NCBI GenBank assembly: GCA_007753675.1
Contig: CP036432.1
Span: 6,484,394-6,548,393 of the forward strand
Length of the DNA stretch: 64,000 bases
DNA from: Stieleria magnilauensis
GTDB lineage: Bacteria > Planctomycetota > Planctomycetia > Pirellulales > Pirellulaceae
Direction of reading: 5' to 3'
In this document: positions 1 through 7,698 of the stretch, one piece after another
Layout of the letters: each line of letters begins with the position of its first letter
Numbering within the stretch: position 1 is the stretch's first letter
Program-made: the position numbers and the translations under genes
Notes under the pieces: model-generated
Told to the model about the DNA's origin: nothing
Seen by the model: the letters and a program-made list of their open reading frames with translations, nothing else
The model's database searches: none

Positions 1-756
1 AACGATCGGTTTCAGTTTTGGTTTTTTGAGTATCCGTCAGGGTTGTCGGTGCTCGGAAACGCCGCTGCACTGCGACAACAAATCAAGTGTTTGATTCACC
101 GAATCGATCCGAAGGGGACCGATCCAGCACTTCAGCGAATGATCATTGTCGGTCACAGTGCGGGTGGACTGATCGCCAAGGCTCAGTGTTGCGCGAGCGG
201 AAATCGACTTTGGGATGCAGCGTTCAAACAATCACTAGCCGATTTGAAACTAGCGCCCGAGGTTGAGAGTGATTTGAAACGGGATTTTTATTTTGAGCCA
301 TCGTCTCGAATCGACCAAGTCATCTACATTGCGACGCCCCATCGCGGTTCGGTGATTTCCTATCACTTGCCTGCTCGATTGGCAACGCATTTGGTTCAGA
401 CACCGCAACTGATTCGTTCGGAGCATCGTGACTTGCTACGAAACAATCCTCATTCGGTTCGCTGGCAACTTCGACACCGTATGCCCACGTGCGTGGATTT
501 ATTGAAGCCAAACAGTCAAATTTTGCAGGCACTCGACGCGTGTCCGATTGCTGGCAACGTTCGCGTCGATTCGATCATCGGTTTTGGGCACTCGCATCAT
601 CCATGGCAAGACTCCGATGGCGTGGTTGCGGTCAGCAGTGCGACCGACAAGCGGTCGACGACGGAAACGTTCATCAACGCAAAGCACACCAAAATCAAGT
701 CCGATCCGGCAACGATCAATCAATTGATTCGATTGCTCAGCGAGCGTTGCCCGTAG
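1..756 (+). CDS. alpha/beta-hydrolase (lipase-like), 5' end cut by the window
   Basis: The frame is open from base 1, so the start lies upstream of the window; a TTG at 43 is only an internal codon. The visible 251 aa contain the nucleophile elbow GHSAGG (bases about 157-174), the serine motif of alpha/beta hydrolases, preceded by an aromatic stretch reading WFFEYPSG as in PGAP1-like and lipase-like proteins. A later stretch IATPHRGS is also typical, and a plausible catalytic His lies in NAKHTKI near the C-terminus. Substrate unknown, probably an ester or lipid. The TAG stop at 754-756 is the first three bases of a family-A repeat arm, so the repeat sets the C-terminus. Family is fairly sure, substrate is not. 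Confidence 0.75.
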   Translation, partial: NDRFQFWFFEYPSGLSVLGNAAALRQQIKCLIHRIDPKGTDPALQRMIIVGHSAGGLIAKAQCCASGNRLWDAAFKQSLADLKLAPEVESDLKRDFYFEPSSRIDQVIYIATPHRGSVISYHLPARLATHLVQTPQLIRSEHRDLLRNNPHSVRWQLRHRMPTCVDLLKPNSQILQALDACPIAGNVRVDSIIGFGHSHHPWQDSDGVVAVSSATDKRSTTETFINAKHTKIKSDPATINQLIRLLSERCP

Positions 757-924
757 CCGAACTCGCCAAGAGATTGGATGCTCAATATTCCTAGCGGCGG
801 GGCGCAAGCCCCATGGCATTTCACGCACGGTTTTAGTGTGCGAGGGAGGTCGGCTTGCGCCGTGCCACTAACGAGTGGGGGCTGTTGGGGGTGTGCTGGC
901 CCAAAGTCTGGCGACTTCGGCTAT
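753..924. repeat. family-A palindromic repeat split by a nested family-B repeat
   Basis: The left A arm (753-780) and right A arm (901-924, CCAAAGTCTGGCGACTTC...) are complementary. The space between them holds a whole family-B element, so B seems to have entered an A copy. Confidence 0.8.
792..870. repeat. family-B palindromic repeat (nested in family A)
   Basis: It starts TAGCGGCGGGGCGCAAGCCC and ends in the complementary arm GGCTTGCGCCGTGCCACTA. It lies inside the family-A copy at 753-924. Confidence 0.8.
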
Positions 925-933
925 AACAAAAGC

Positions 934-1620
934 ATGCTACCAATCACACTCTCTCTCCTACCGACACTCGTTTGGGTTCTGCTCTGGCTTTGGATTCGGC
1001 CCAGGTCGCTACCGATTCAATGGTTGGTTGCCGGAATGATTGCTGGAGCACTGGTATGCGCCCCCGTGTACGTCGCAGAAACCCTCGTCGATCAAATCGC
1101 GCCGACGGATCGTTGGTCACGCGATTTCGTTCAGCAAGTCGCGGGCGCCGCTTGCTGTGAAGAGTTTCTGAAGTTGGTCGCCGTGGGAGGACTGCTTCGG
1201 TGGTCCGGTGAGCCAAGTTCGCTGCGAGGCACCCTTGCGATTGCCGCGTCTGTTGGGATTGGATTCATGACACTGGAGAACGTTGTCGCGGTGTCAAACG
1301 CTGCTTCGGCAGATTCAACGGCGATCGGCCGGCAAGTTTCGATCCTGGCAGGACATCCCAGCTACCAAGTCATCATGGGATTCTGCTTGGCTCGTTGGCA
1401 GGCATCACGACAGACGGCCTGGATCATCGCGGCGGTCGCTGTGCCGGTCGTGCTGCACGGCTGGGGGGATTTCTCCGAAGCCGTTTTTCAGGACGAACCC
1501 AACCCAGGCTCGCGGGAGGACACGATTGTGTTTCAATCCTGGATCATGTCCGTGTTTGTGACCGCGATGACCGCGATGGCGTGCCTGAAGCTGTCTCGCA
1601 AACACGAAGCTTTAGCGTAA
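934..1620 (+). CDS. PrsW-family intramembrane metalloprotease
   Basis: A 228-aa multi-spanning membrane protein. The three PrsW/CAAX-like motifs are present: EEFLK at residues 76-80, FMTLEN at 111-116, and His141 followed by HGWGD at 175-179. In known PrsW proteins these bind zinc and cut membrane proteins such as anti-sigma factors; the substrate here is unknown. The open frame extends upstream to 778, but that part is translated A/B repeat sequence, so the ATG at 934 was chosen; it is followed at once by a hydrophobic segment. It stands alone on the plus strand. Confident in family, not in target. Confidence 0.8.
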   Translation: MLPITLSLLPTLVWVLLWLWIRPRSLPIQWLVAGMIAGALVCAPVYVAETLVDQIAPTDRWSRDFVQQVAGAACCEEFLKLVAVGGLLRWSGEPSSLRGTLAIAASVGIGFMTLENVVAVSNAASADSTAIGRQVSILAGHPSYQVIMGFCLARWQASRQTAWIIAAVAVPVVLHGWGDFSEAVFQDEPNPGSREDTIVFQSWIMSVFVTAMTAMACLKLSRKHEALA

Positions 1621-1813
1621 TTACAAAGAAGAGAGCTCATGCTCGGGTTTCCCGACAGCCGATGGGAAACTGCAGCGGTTGTGCCGATTCGATGGCTGTG
1701 CCGATTCGATTGGCTACCTTCGTTTTGTGCCCAAGATCATCGATGGTGAAATGATCCGCCTGTCGGTCGAACCCAAGGCTAGCGAGATCAATCGGGCGAC
1801 CACATTGATGCAA
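1621..1813. other. short non-coding gap with a small tandem duplication
   Basis: It lies between the PrsW gene and the convergent sodC. Around 1678-1710 the block TGTGCCGATTCGAT occurs twice in a row with a few bases between. No gene is supported here. Confidence 0.4.
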
Positions 1814-2389
1814 TCAATCTTCCATTGCAGCTTCGATCGCTCCGCAAGCGATGCGTTTTCCGGCATTGCCGGACGGCTGCGTTTTGAAATCGTCTGGGTC
1901 TGCATGGATGATCACACTCCGTCCTAGGATCGACGATTCGCCGTTCAACCGAATCAATTTGTCTTTGCGTTGATACTTTGCGACGCCTTCTCTATCGGCG
2001 ACAAGGTTGCCAAGGTCGCCGGCGTGACGCCGGGAATCGTCGGGGCCGCCGTGCGGCATCGCGTTCGGGTTGAAATGACCACCGGCGCGTGCTCCATCGG
2101 CATCATGGCATTCACCGAACTCGTGAATGTGGAATCCGTGTTCGCCAGGTGTCAGACCGGTGACTTCGGCAGCGATGAGCACATAGCCATCCTTCTGAGC
2201 GAATGTGACTGCGCCTTCGACACCGCTATCACCGAGCGGCCTGACCACGCACAACGCACTGGTAACTGCGGGTGAGGGATTGACGGCGGTCGCATCTGTT
2301 TCATTGTGATGCTGGCGGTAATAAGTGACACTGGGTATGATCGGGGAAAGGGCATAGAGGGCGAGAAAGTAGGGGAATGCTTTTTCCAT
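1814..2389 (-). CDS. sodC: superoxide dismutase [Cu-Zn]
   Basis: A 191-aa protein with the full Cu/Zn-SOD signature. HGFHIHEFGEC at residues 84-94 gives two copper His and the disulfide Cys94. AGGHFNP gives His105, RHAGDLGN gives His122 and Asp125, VIIHADPDD gives the last copper His162, and GNAGKRIACG carries the partner Cys182. It converts superoxide to oxygen and peroxide. An N-terminal hydrophobic segment (residues about 3-22) fits export to the periplasm-like compartment, usual for bacterial SodC. It is transcribed alone and convergent with the PrsW gene. A family-A repeat lies just upstream. Confidence 0.93.
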   Translation of the reverse strand: MEKAFPYFLALYALSPIIPSVTYYRQHHNETDATAVNPSPAVTSALCVVRPLGDSGVEGAVTFAQKDGYVLIAAEVTGLTPGEHGFHIHEFGECHDADGARAGGHFNPNAMPHGGPDDSRRHAGDLGNLVADREGVAKYQRKDKLIRLNGESSILGRSVIIHADPDDFKTQPSGNAGKRIACGAIEAAMED

Positions 2390-2403
2390 TTTGACGATTC
2401 CTT

Positions 2404-2492
2404 GCAGCTCAACTCACCGACGTCTGGAGGGTTCGTGTGGTGACTCGTGGCTGAATGGTGGGTGCGACCAAATCCTGGCGACTTCCGCTACG
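2404..2492. repeat. family-A repeat, degenerate left arm
   Basis: The right arm reads ACCAAATCCTGGCGACTTCC; the left arm (2404-2429) is recognisable but decayed. It lies between two divergent-to-parallel minus-strand genes. Confidence 0.6.
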
Positions 2493-2501
2493 ATTAGATC
2501 A

Positions 2502-3092
2502 TTAGTTGGGGGTGCTTCCATCAGCCAACGCATCGACATGGTGGAATGCAAATCGTTGCAGGCTGTCCGGACCCGTTGTTTTCAGGACCGCTTGTGCCTC
2601 GTCCAATCGTGGCGGCGTACTGGTCACGATCACGAGGATCGCTCCGTCGTTGATCCGGTCCTCGTAGTGGGCAGCCGAATGGGCATTGATGGGGAAATGA
2701 TTTGCCATTGCGAACACCCCACGCGTATCGTCGCCATCGGAACTGGTGTACTTGCGATGAGTGAGATGCTCCGATTCCGCAAACACGCCGCCAGCCGCCG
2801 AACCCGTCGCGAGGGCCGCAAGCGGACCAGCAACCATGACCGGCCCCATGATGGAGCTGATTCCGATCGGAATACCTACGATCGAAGCCACGATGGCACC
2901 AATTGCCATTGAGCCTCCGACACCGAGCTCATCGGTCTCTTCATGGCGTTCGACCTTTCGCAGGGCTTCGGTATGGCCACGCCAAGCAACAGAAATCGCG
3001 TCGGGGTGGAAGTCCGATTTACGGAGGACTTCCAGCCCAATTTTCATGGTGTCGCGGTTCGCGTATTCCGCGACGAGACAAGCAGCGTGCAT
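2502..3092 (-). CDS. YflT/general-stress-type protein with a glycine-rich hydrophobic middle
   Basis: A 196-aa protein. The N-terminal 60 residues (AACLVAEYANRDT..IGLEVLRKSDF) resemble the YflT heat-induced-stress fold, in which a short domain is followed by a hydrophobic glycine-zipper-like segment. That segment (residues about 58-102) is rich in Gly, Ala and Ile and may enter a membrane. The C-terminal part (ILVIVTSTPPRLDEAQAVLK) looks like a second small alpha/beta unit. Function is not known; similar proteins are stress-induced in other bacteria. The ATG at 3092 fits the family's usual N-terminus. Confidence 0.55.
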   Translation of the reverse strand: MHAACLVAEYANRDTMKIGLEVLRKSDFHPDAISVAWRGHTEALRKVERHEETDELGVGGSMAIGAIVASIVGIPIGISSIMGPVMVAGPLAALATGSAAGGVFAESEHLTHRKYTSSDGDDTRGVFAMANHFPINAHSAAHYEDRINDGAILVIVTSTPPRLDEAQAVLKTTGPDSLQRFAFHHVDALADGSTPN

Positions 3093-3121
3093 TTTGTTTC
3101 TCTTCTATGTTGAAGTGTTTG

Positions 3122-3193
3122 GTTGCCGAACTCGCCAGAGTTTGGATTGGTTTGGTTCGTGGCGCAGGCCCAACGTCTGGCGACTGCGGTTAC
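3122..3193. repeat. family-A palindromic repeat
   Basis: The left arm TTGCCGAACTCGCCAGAGTT and the right arm CCAACGTCTGGCGACTGC flank a loop of about 20 bases. It fills most of the gap between two minus-strand genes. Confidence 0.8.
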
Positions 3194-3217
3194 GTGTGAT
3201 GGTCATTCAAGCTGGCC

Positions 3218-3400
3218 TTAGATCAACACCCAAACCGCAATCCCGGCCAGGCAGAGCAATAGGACGACCAGATACGAAAGACCCACAAGCCCGATGGCGA
3301 ACCCCGGCGTGCGGTCTTCCATGGACATGCTTTCGCCTTTGCCACGTTCGCTCAGCGGGACATCGGAATCACTTTCATCGACGACTTTCATTTTTGACAT
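3218..3400 (-). CDS. small single-span membrane protein of unknown function
   Basis: A 60-aa protein: an acidic, charged first half (residues 1-35) followed by one long hydrophobic helix (about 36-59) running to the C-terminus. This tail-anchor-like layout and a normal ATG and TAA support a real small gene. No family is recognised. It sits between the stress-type protein and the M90 peptidase on the same strand, and could share their transcript. Confidence 0.5.
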   Translation of the reverse strand: MSKMKVVDESDSDVPLSERGKGESMSMEDRTPGFAIGLVGLSYLVVLLLCLAGIAVWVLI

Positions 3401-3440
3401 TGGAATCTCGTTATTGACAAGGGGAGGAGAACGATTGGTT

Positions 3441-4208
3441 TCATCCGATTCGCGGGTCTTGGTTATAAAAACGTTTCATGACTTGAAACAACTCGGGCCA
3501 TTGCTTTGCAAGTAATCCCGACGCTTCAAAAAACACTTCGGTCGTCACGGCAAAGAATTCAGCCTTGCTTACCGTTGCGTATTCGTCGATGAGATCAGTG
3601 CGGCCGGATTCGTAAATCTTGCACAGTTGGTCGTAGGCTGCGTCCGTCACGCTGACCCACTCGTCAGCTTGTTCGTTAGTCTCAATCGGCGGAATCCCAT
3701 CGGCATCGCGGCCGTTGCGGAAGTCGAGTTGATGGGCAAATTCGTGAAGGATGACGTTGTGCGGACGGCGTGACGATTGAACATGAGATTGGATATCATC
3801 CCAAGCTAAGATGACCGGACCGTGATACCAGGATTCTCCGATGCGTTGCGAATGGCCTTCCATTACGACACCGCTGCCGATGTGCTGCCGATGGGGAGCT
3901 TCGTAAGCACTCGGATACACGAGGATGGAATCGACATCGCCGAGGTAGTCCTCGCTGAACCCGAGAGTCAGCCGCATGGCGTGGGCGGCGATCGTGGCTT
4001 GATGTTCTTCCCGAAGCGAAAAGCCGCCGCAGCCTTCCCAGGTGTGAGAATCAGTGAAGCATAACATTGCATGGTCGAGCAACGTGCGGCGCGCCGGATC
4101 AAGACGCGATCGGAACAGTGCGTTGCGTTCGAGGACTGCGTTCCATGATTCGGGAAACGGCCGAGCGACCAGGCGCCGCCGTTGGAAGGGTTCAAATAGG
4201 CTGCACAT
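3441..4208 (-). CDS. mtfA: M90-family zinc peptidase (MtfA-like)
   Basis: A 255-aa protein with the zinc site HEFAH at residues 155-159 in the context NVILHEFAHQLDFRNG, the hallmark of MtfA/M90 peptidases. The downstream acidic stretch KAEFFAVTTEVFFE holds the likely third ligand. MtfA in enterobacteria binds the Mlc repressor and has aminopeptidase activity; whether that role holds here is unknown. The frame is open to 4406, but that extension is translated degenerate repeat sequence. The ATG at 4208 gives the family's usual start (LFEPFQRRRL...PESW). Confidence 0.85.
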   Translation of the reverse strand: MCSLFEPFQRRRLVARPFPESWNAVLERNALFRSRLDPARRTLLDHAMLCFTDSHTWEGCGGFSLREEHQATIAAHAMRLTLGFSEDYLGDVDSILVYPSAYEAPHRQHIGSGVVMEGHSQRIGESWYHGPVILAWDDIQSHVQSSRRPHNVILHEFAHQLDFRNGRDADGIPPIETNEQADEWVSVTDAAYDQLCKIYESGRTDLIDEYATVSKAEFFAVTTEVFFEASGLLAKQWPELFQVMKRFYNQDPRIG

Positions 4209-4530
4209 GGTGATGTTCCCTGGACAATCTTGCGAACGAATTCTTAGCGGAAGAATCCCTTTTCGCGCGGCGGGGGTCGAGGAACCCGCCAGGCCATGGG
4301 CTAGGTGGTGTTCAATCCAAACTCTGGGAAACTCGGCTACCAGACTCTCTGAAGCACGGCCCGTGCCAATCCCAAAATCAACAGCAAATCGCGGTTCGCC
4401 AGGCAAAAGTGACTAATCCCTGATCGCCCCGAGCAAAAAGTGCTCGCCCAACGGGGAGCCTAAATAAAAGTTCCGTCGTAGCCGCAATCGCCAAACCTTG
4501 CTTGTGCCATCCAATTACTGGCGAGATCGG
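4209..4530. other. 322-bp intergenic stretch made largely of family-A repeats
   Basis: It contains a degenerate family-A copy (4277-4341) and a clearer one (4478-4534). Nothing else is recognised; no gene is supported. Confidence 0.6.
4277..4341. repeat. family-A repeat, degenerate
   Basis: Right arm TCCAAACTCTGGGAAACTCG; the left arm is poorly kept. Confidence 0.5.
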
Positions 4531-4534
4531 CTAC
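4478..4534. repeat. family-A palindromic repeat with short loop
   Basis: Arms GTAGCCGCAATCGCCAAACC and CCAATTACTGGCGAGATCGG. It overlaps the TAG stop of the minus-strand gene at 4531-4914. Confidence 0.7.
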
Positions 4535-4914
4535 GGGCAGTCAGTATTAGCCGAAGTCGCCAGAGTCTGGATCGCATCACGCACAGCGACCCAAATCACC
4601 GGAACACGGTGCTTGGCTTCCAAATCGACGGCCTTGCTGGCTTCTAGGATCGCATCGGCTTGATGACCCGACTGCATCAGAGCAACGGCTCTTCGCGCGG
4701 CTGACTCCGCCTTTTTTGCGTCGCTTTCGACGATGGCAAGAAAAGCGGCTGCCTCGTCCCAAGCGGCTGATTCACTGCCGGATGTGGCACTTGCCAAAAT
4801 CTGCGCATGGCTCGAACGCATCCCCTGCAAATTCAGTTTCTGCGGTCCCATCGCGGTCCGCCAATTGCAACCGGTCCATCGCCCCGACGCCTCGTCCAGG
4901 AGCGATTGCAACAT
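4531..4914 (-). CDS. small alanine-rich helical protein of unknown function
   Basis: 127 aa if the ATG at 4914 is used. The longer open frame to 5094 runs through a family-B repeat and is not believed. The middle (residues about 40-115) is rich in Ala, Glu, Asp and Ser in helix-like spacing and recalls a TPR-like or helical bundle protein, but no family is recognised. The last residues (LATSANTDCP) are translated family-A half repeat, and the TAG stop comes from the neighbouring family-A copy. It is divergent from the histidine kinase. The reading frame could be fortuitous. Confidence 0.45.
   Translation of the reverse strand: MLQSLLDEASGRWTGCNWRTAMGPQKLNLQGMRSSHAQILASATSGSESAAWDEAAAFLAIVESDAKKAESAARRAVALMQSGHQADAILEASKAVDLEAKHRVPVIWVAVRDAIQTLATSANTDCP
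4547..4572. repeat. family-A half repeat inside the 3' end of a gene
   Basis: A single arm TTAGCCGAAGTCGCCAGAGT, coding for the C-terminal residues of the minus-strand gene. Confidence 0.65.
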
Positions 4915-4982
4915 TTCGATAGAGATTGGCGGAATGGTCAGGATGGTCACCGAGGTGGCAAGAACGAAGTCGTTTCCAAACC

Positions 4983-5057
4983 TAACGGTAGGGCACGAGC
5001 CCTCCGGAAATTCATCGCGATTCCGTGGAAGCCCGGACGGCTTGCACCGTTCCGCTA
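4983..5057. repeat. family-B palindromic repeat
   Basis: Arms TAACGGTAGGGCACGAGCCC and GGACGGCTTGCACCGTTCCG, 75 bases in total, between the divergent small gene and the kinase. Confidence 0.8.
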
Positions 5058-5129
5058 GGAAGGCGATGGCGAAACAAACTTCTGCACATCGCATACCAAC
5101 ACGAAACTCACCTTAGTACAATCACATTG

Positions 5130-7679
5130 ATGACAATCTCTAGACGAACCTACTGGCTGCCCATTGCGATTGCGTCGGCGTTTCTCGCAGTCGCGGTGTT
5201 CGCGGTCGTTTCGTATCTGAACACTGTGCGAATCCGACAAAATGAGCAACGGGTTCAGCGGTCCTTTGCGATCCGTGAAGCGACGCGGGAACTACTCTCT
5301 GCCATGAAGGACGCCGAGACTTCCCAGCGTGGCTATCTGCTCACCGGCGATGTTGCGTTTCTGAAACATTATGACACCGGCGTCGAGGACGCCCAGCAGC
5401 GCTTCGCACAATTGCGAACGCTCGAAGCGGGCGACGAAAAATTGATCGCCCAATTGAACACGTTCCGCGATGCTTTCGATCGTCAACAAGATCACTTTCA
5501 AGAAACCATTGCGATGCGAATGAAAGCACCGAAAGCTGCGATTAGCGAAGACATCTTGTCGTTGGTCAAGTCGGGGCGTGGCAAGCAAGCGATGGATATC
5601 GCAAGACAAACGTCGCGAGTGATCGTCTCTCGTGAAACTGAACGCCTGAAAGAAGCCGAATCCACCAACCAATATCTCGCACGGGTTTCCCGAAGCACGA
5701 TCACAGTCGGCAACACGATCGCACTCGCCCTGATTTTTGCCACGGCGTTCGCGGCGTACGTTGACCGCAAACGACGCGATGCCGCAGAAGCTGGTTTGTT
5801 GTCAAAACAAACCGAACTGGAGGCTGTCGTCGACTCGGCCTACGAGGGCATCATTACCCGTGATGCAAACTTCACCATTCGCCTCATCAATCCAGCCGCC
5901 GCAAGCATGTTAGGAGTAGACGCTGAGCAGACGGTTGGCAGGTCGTTATTGGATTTTGTGCCTGACGACCGGCGCGGATTCGTTGGCTCACGAGCCGAGC
6001 AAAATAGTGAGTCCGAAGCAAACCTGTACGAGTACGATTGCGAACGGATGCGACGGGCCGATGGCACCGAGTTCGCCGTCTCGGGTAACTCAGTCCGCAC
6101 CGAGTTGCCAACCGGGATTTTGGTCACGGTTAAGTTTCGTGACATGAGCGACTTTCAAGACAGCCAAGCGAAACAGCGAGAATACGCCGCGATCTTGGAA
6201 CAAATCAGTGACGCGGTGTTGGTATGTGATTTGGAGGGCCGAGTGCGGTCGTGCAACAATTCCGCCGAAACCCTGTTCGCCCAATCCGAAGGCGAGCTTG
6301 TCGGGCAGTTGGCTGAGAAGCTGTTGGGCGTCGATTCAGAAGTGTGGGAAATCAATCGCGACCACCTATTTGAAAACGGATTGGTCACGACACAGCGTGT
6401 CTGGCTTTCACCCGACGGCAAGGAATTTGTTCTGGACCAGAGACGTTCCCTGATCCGAGATGACGGTGGCCAACCGATCGGAAAGCTCTTGTTTCTCATT
6501 GACATCACTCAGCGCGTTCGCGAAGAAGCTCAACAGCGACGTACTCAGCGATTAGAAAGCATCGGAACACTGGCCGGTGGCATCGCGCATGATTTGAACA
6601 ACGTGCTGACCCCGATCGTGATGAGCGCCAAATTGCTCCGGCGCGGCAGCAAGACTCCCGAACGATTGGTCGACAACATTATCACAAGCGCCGATCGTGG
6701 CGGAAAGATGATCGCCAAACTGCTCGCCTTTGCCGGTGGTGACCGCGAAGTAAAAGCTCAGATCGACCTGCGGGAAACGCTGTCCGAGGTCGAAGAAATC
6801 CTGTCTCACACATTGCAGCATACGATTGACCTGAAGGTCAACGTGCCAGCGAAGTTGCACAAGATCGACGGCGATAGCACCGAACTGATTCAAGTCATCA
6901 TGAACCTCGCCATTAACGCTCGCGATGCGATGCCACATGGTGGCACGTTGGAGATTTGCGTCGAGAATTTCAATGTTGACAGGTCGCGTGCCGCCCACAG
7001 CGACATCCTCAACGAAGGGCCGCACGTCTTACTGACCGTGGCCGACAACGGAGATGGAATTCCGAAAGACGTGATCGACCGCATCTTTGATCCATTTTTT
7101 ACGACGAAAGTACAAGGCAAAGGGACGGGGCTAGGGTTGGCAACGACACGGGGGATCGTTCGTTCCTATGATGGTGACGTGACCGTCTACAGTGAACCGG
7201 GAATCGGGACCAAGTTTTCGATCTATCTTCCTTCATCAAAACTTGCCGAAAAAATCGCGGAGATGGATGACGAACCGGAAGCCCTCTCGGGCAATGGCGA
7301 GATGGTTCTGATCGTCGACGATGAATCGCTGATCTTGGAAACGGCTCGCGAGACGCTGGAACTGGCAGGCTACCAAACGATCATCGCCAGCAGCGGCACC
7401 GACGCCGTTGTGGTCTATCAATCGCAGGGCGATTCGATTGACATCATCCTGCTGGACATGATGATGCCAGGGCTGGACGGATCCGAGACCCGCGAGGCAA
7501 TCCGCGGCATGAACCCTAACGCTCGTGTCATCGCCAGCAGCGGCTTACGTCGCCCAGGCCAAGCAGGCGGCAAGATGGAAGACTTCGACGGATTCCTCGC
7601 CAAGCCCTACACAGACGCACAATTGTTGGGAATCGTGCGAAGCGTGTTGGATTTAGAACCAAAGGGATCGACTGTGTAA
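5130..7679 (+). CDS. hybrid sensor histidine kinase (CHASE3-PAS-PAS-HisKA-HATPase-REC)
   Basis: 849 aa from the ATG at 5130; the upstream extension is repeat-derived. Order: TM1 (about 8-30), CHASE3 sensor domain (about 35-175, with [11 protein letters not shown]), TM2 (about 190-212), two PAS domains (about 225-345 and 350-470), HisKA with the phospho-acceptor His487 in GGIAHDLNN, an HATPase domain (N box [11 protein letters not shown]1 box [10 protein letters not shown]2 box GTGLGLAT), and a C-terminal receiver with Asp776 in ILLDMMMPG. It should sense an external or periplasmic signal and pass phosphate to its own receiver. No separate regulator gene lies beside it. The TAA stop overlaps a family-A half repeat. 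Confidence 0.92.
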   Translation: MTISRRTYWLPIAIASAFLAVAVFAVVSYLNTVRIRQNEQRVQRSFAIREATRELLSAMKDAETSQRGYLLTGDVAFLKHYDTGVEDAQQRFAQLRTLEAGDEKLIAQLNTFRDAFDRQQDHFQETIAMRMKAPKAAISEDILSLVKSGRGKQAMDIARQTSRVIVSRETERLKEAESTNQYLARVSRSTITVGNTIALALIFATAFAAYVDRKRRDAAEAGLLSKQTELEAVVDSAYEGIITRDANFTIRLINPAAASMLGVDAEQTVGRSLLDFVPDDRRGFVGSRAEQNSESEANLYEYDCERMRRADGTEFAVSGNSVRTELPTGILVTVKFRDMSDFQDSQAKQREYAAILEQISDAVLVCDLEGRVRSCNNSAETLFAQSEGELVGQLAEKLLGVDSEVWEINRDHLFENGLVTTQRVWLSPDGKEFVLDQRRSLIRDDGGQPIGKLLFLIDITQRVREEAQQRRTQRLESIGTLAGGIAHDLNNVLTPIVMSAKLLRRGSKTPERLVDNIITSADRGGKMIAKLLAFAGGDREVKAQIDLRETLSEVEEILSHTLQHTIDLKVNVPAKLHKIDGDSTELIQVIMNLAINARDAMPHGGTLEICVENFNVDRSRAAHSDILNEGPHVLLTVADNGDGIPKDVIDRIFDPFFTTKVQGKGTGLGLATTRGIVRSYDGDVTVYSEPGIGTKFSIYLPSSKLAEKIAEMDDEPEALSGNGEMVLIVDDESLILETARETLELAGYQTIIASSGTDAVVVYQSQGDSIDIILLDMMMPGLDGSETREAIRGMNPNARVIASSGLRRPGQAGGKMEDFDGFLAKPYTDAQLLGIVRSVLDLEPKGSTV

Positions 7680-7698
7680 CCGAAGTCGCCAGCGATCC
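7676..7698. repeat. family-A half repeat at convergent gene ends
   Basis: Arm GTAACCGAAGTCGCCAGC. It supplies the kinase stop codon and fills the gap to the convergent BatD gene. Confidence 0.65.

Noticed and set aside
778..933. N-terminal extension of the PrsW-like protein
   Set aside because: It is a reading of the nested A/B repeats and lacks a membrane or signal feature.
4208..4406. N-terminal extension of the M90 peptidase
   Set aside because: The added residues are translated repeat debris; the ATG at 4208 gives the normal family start.
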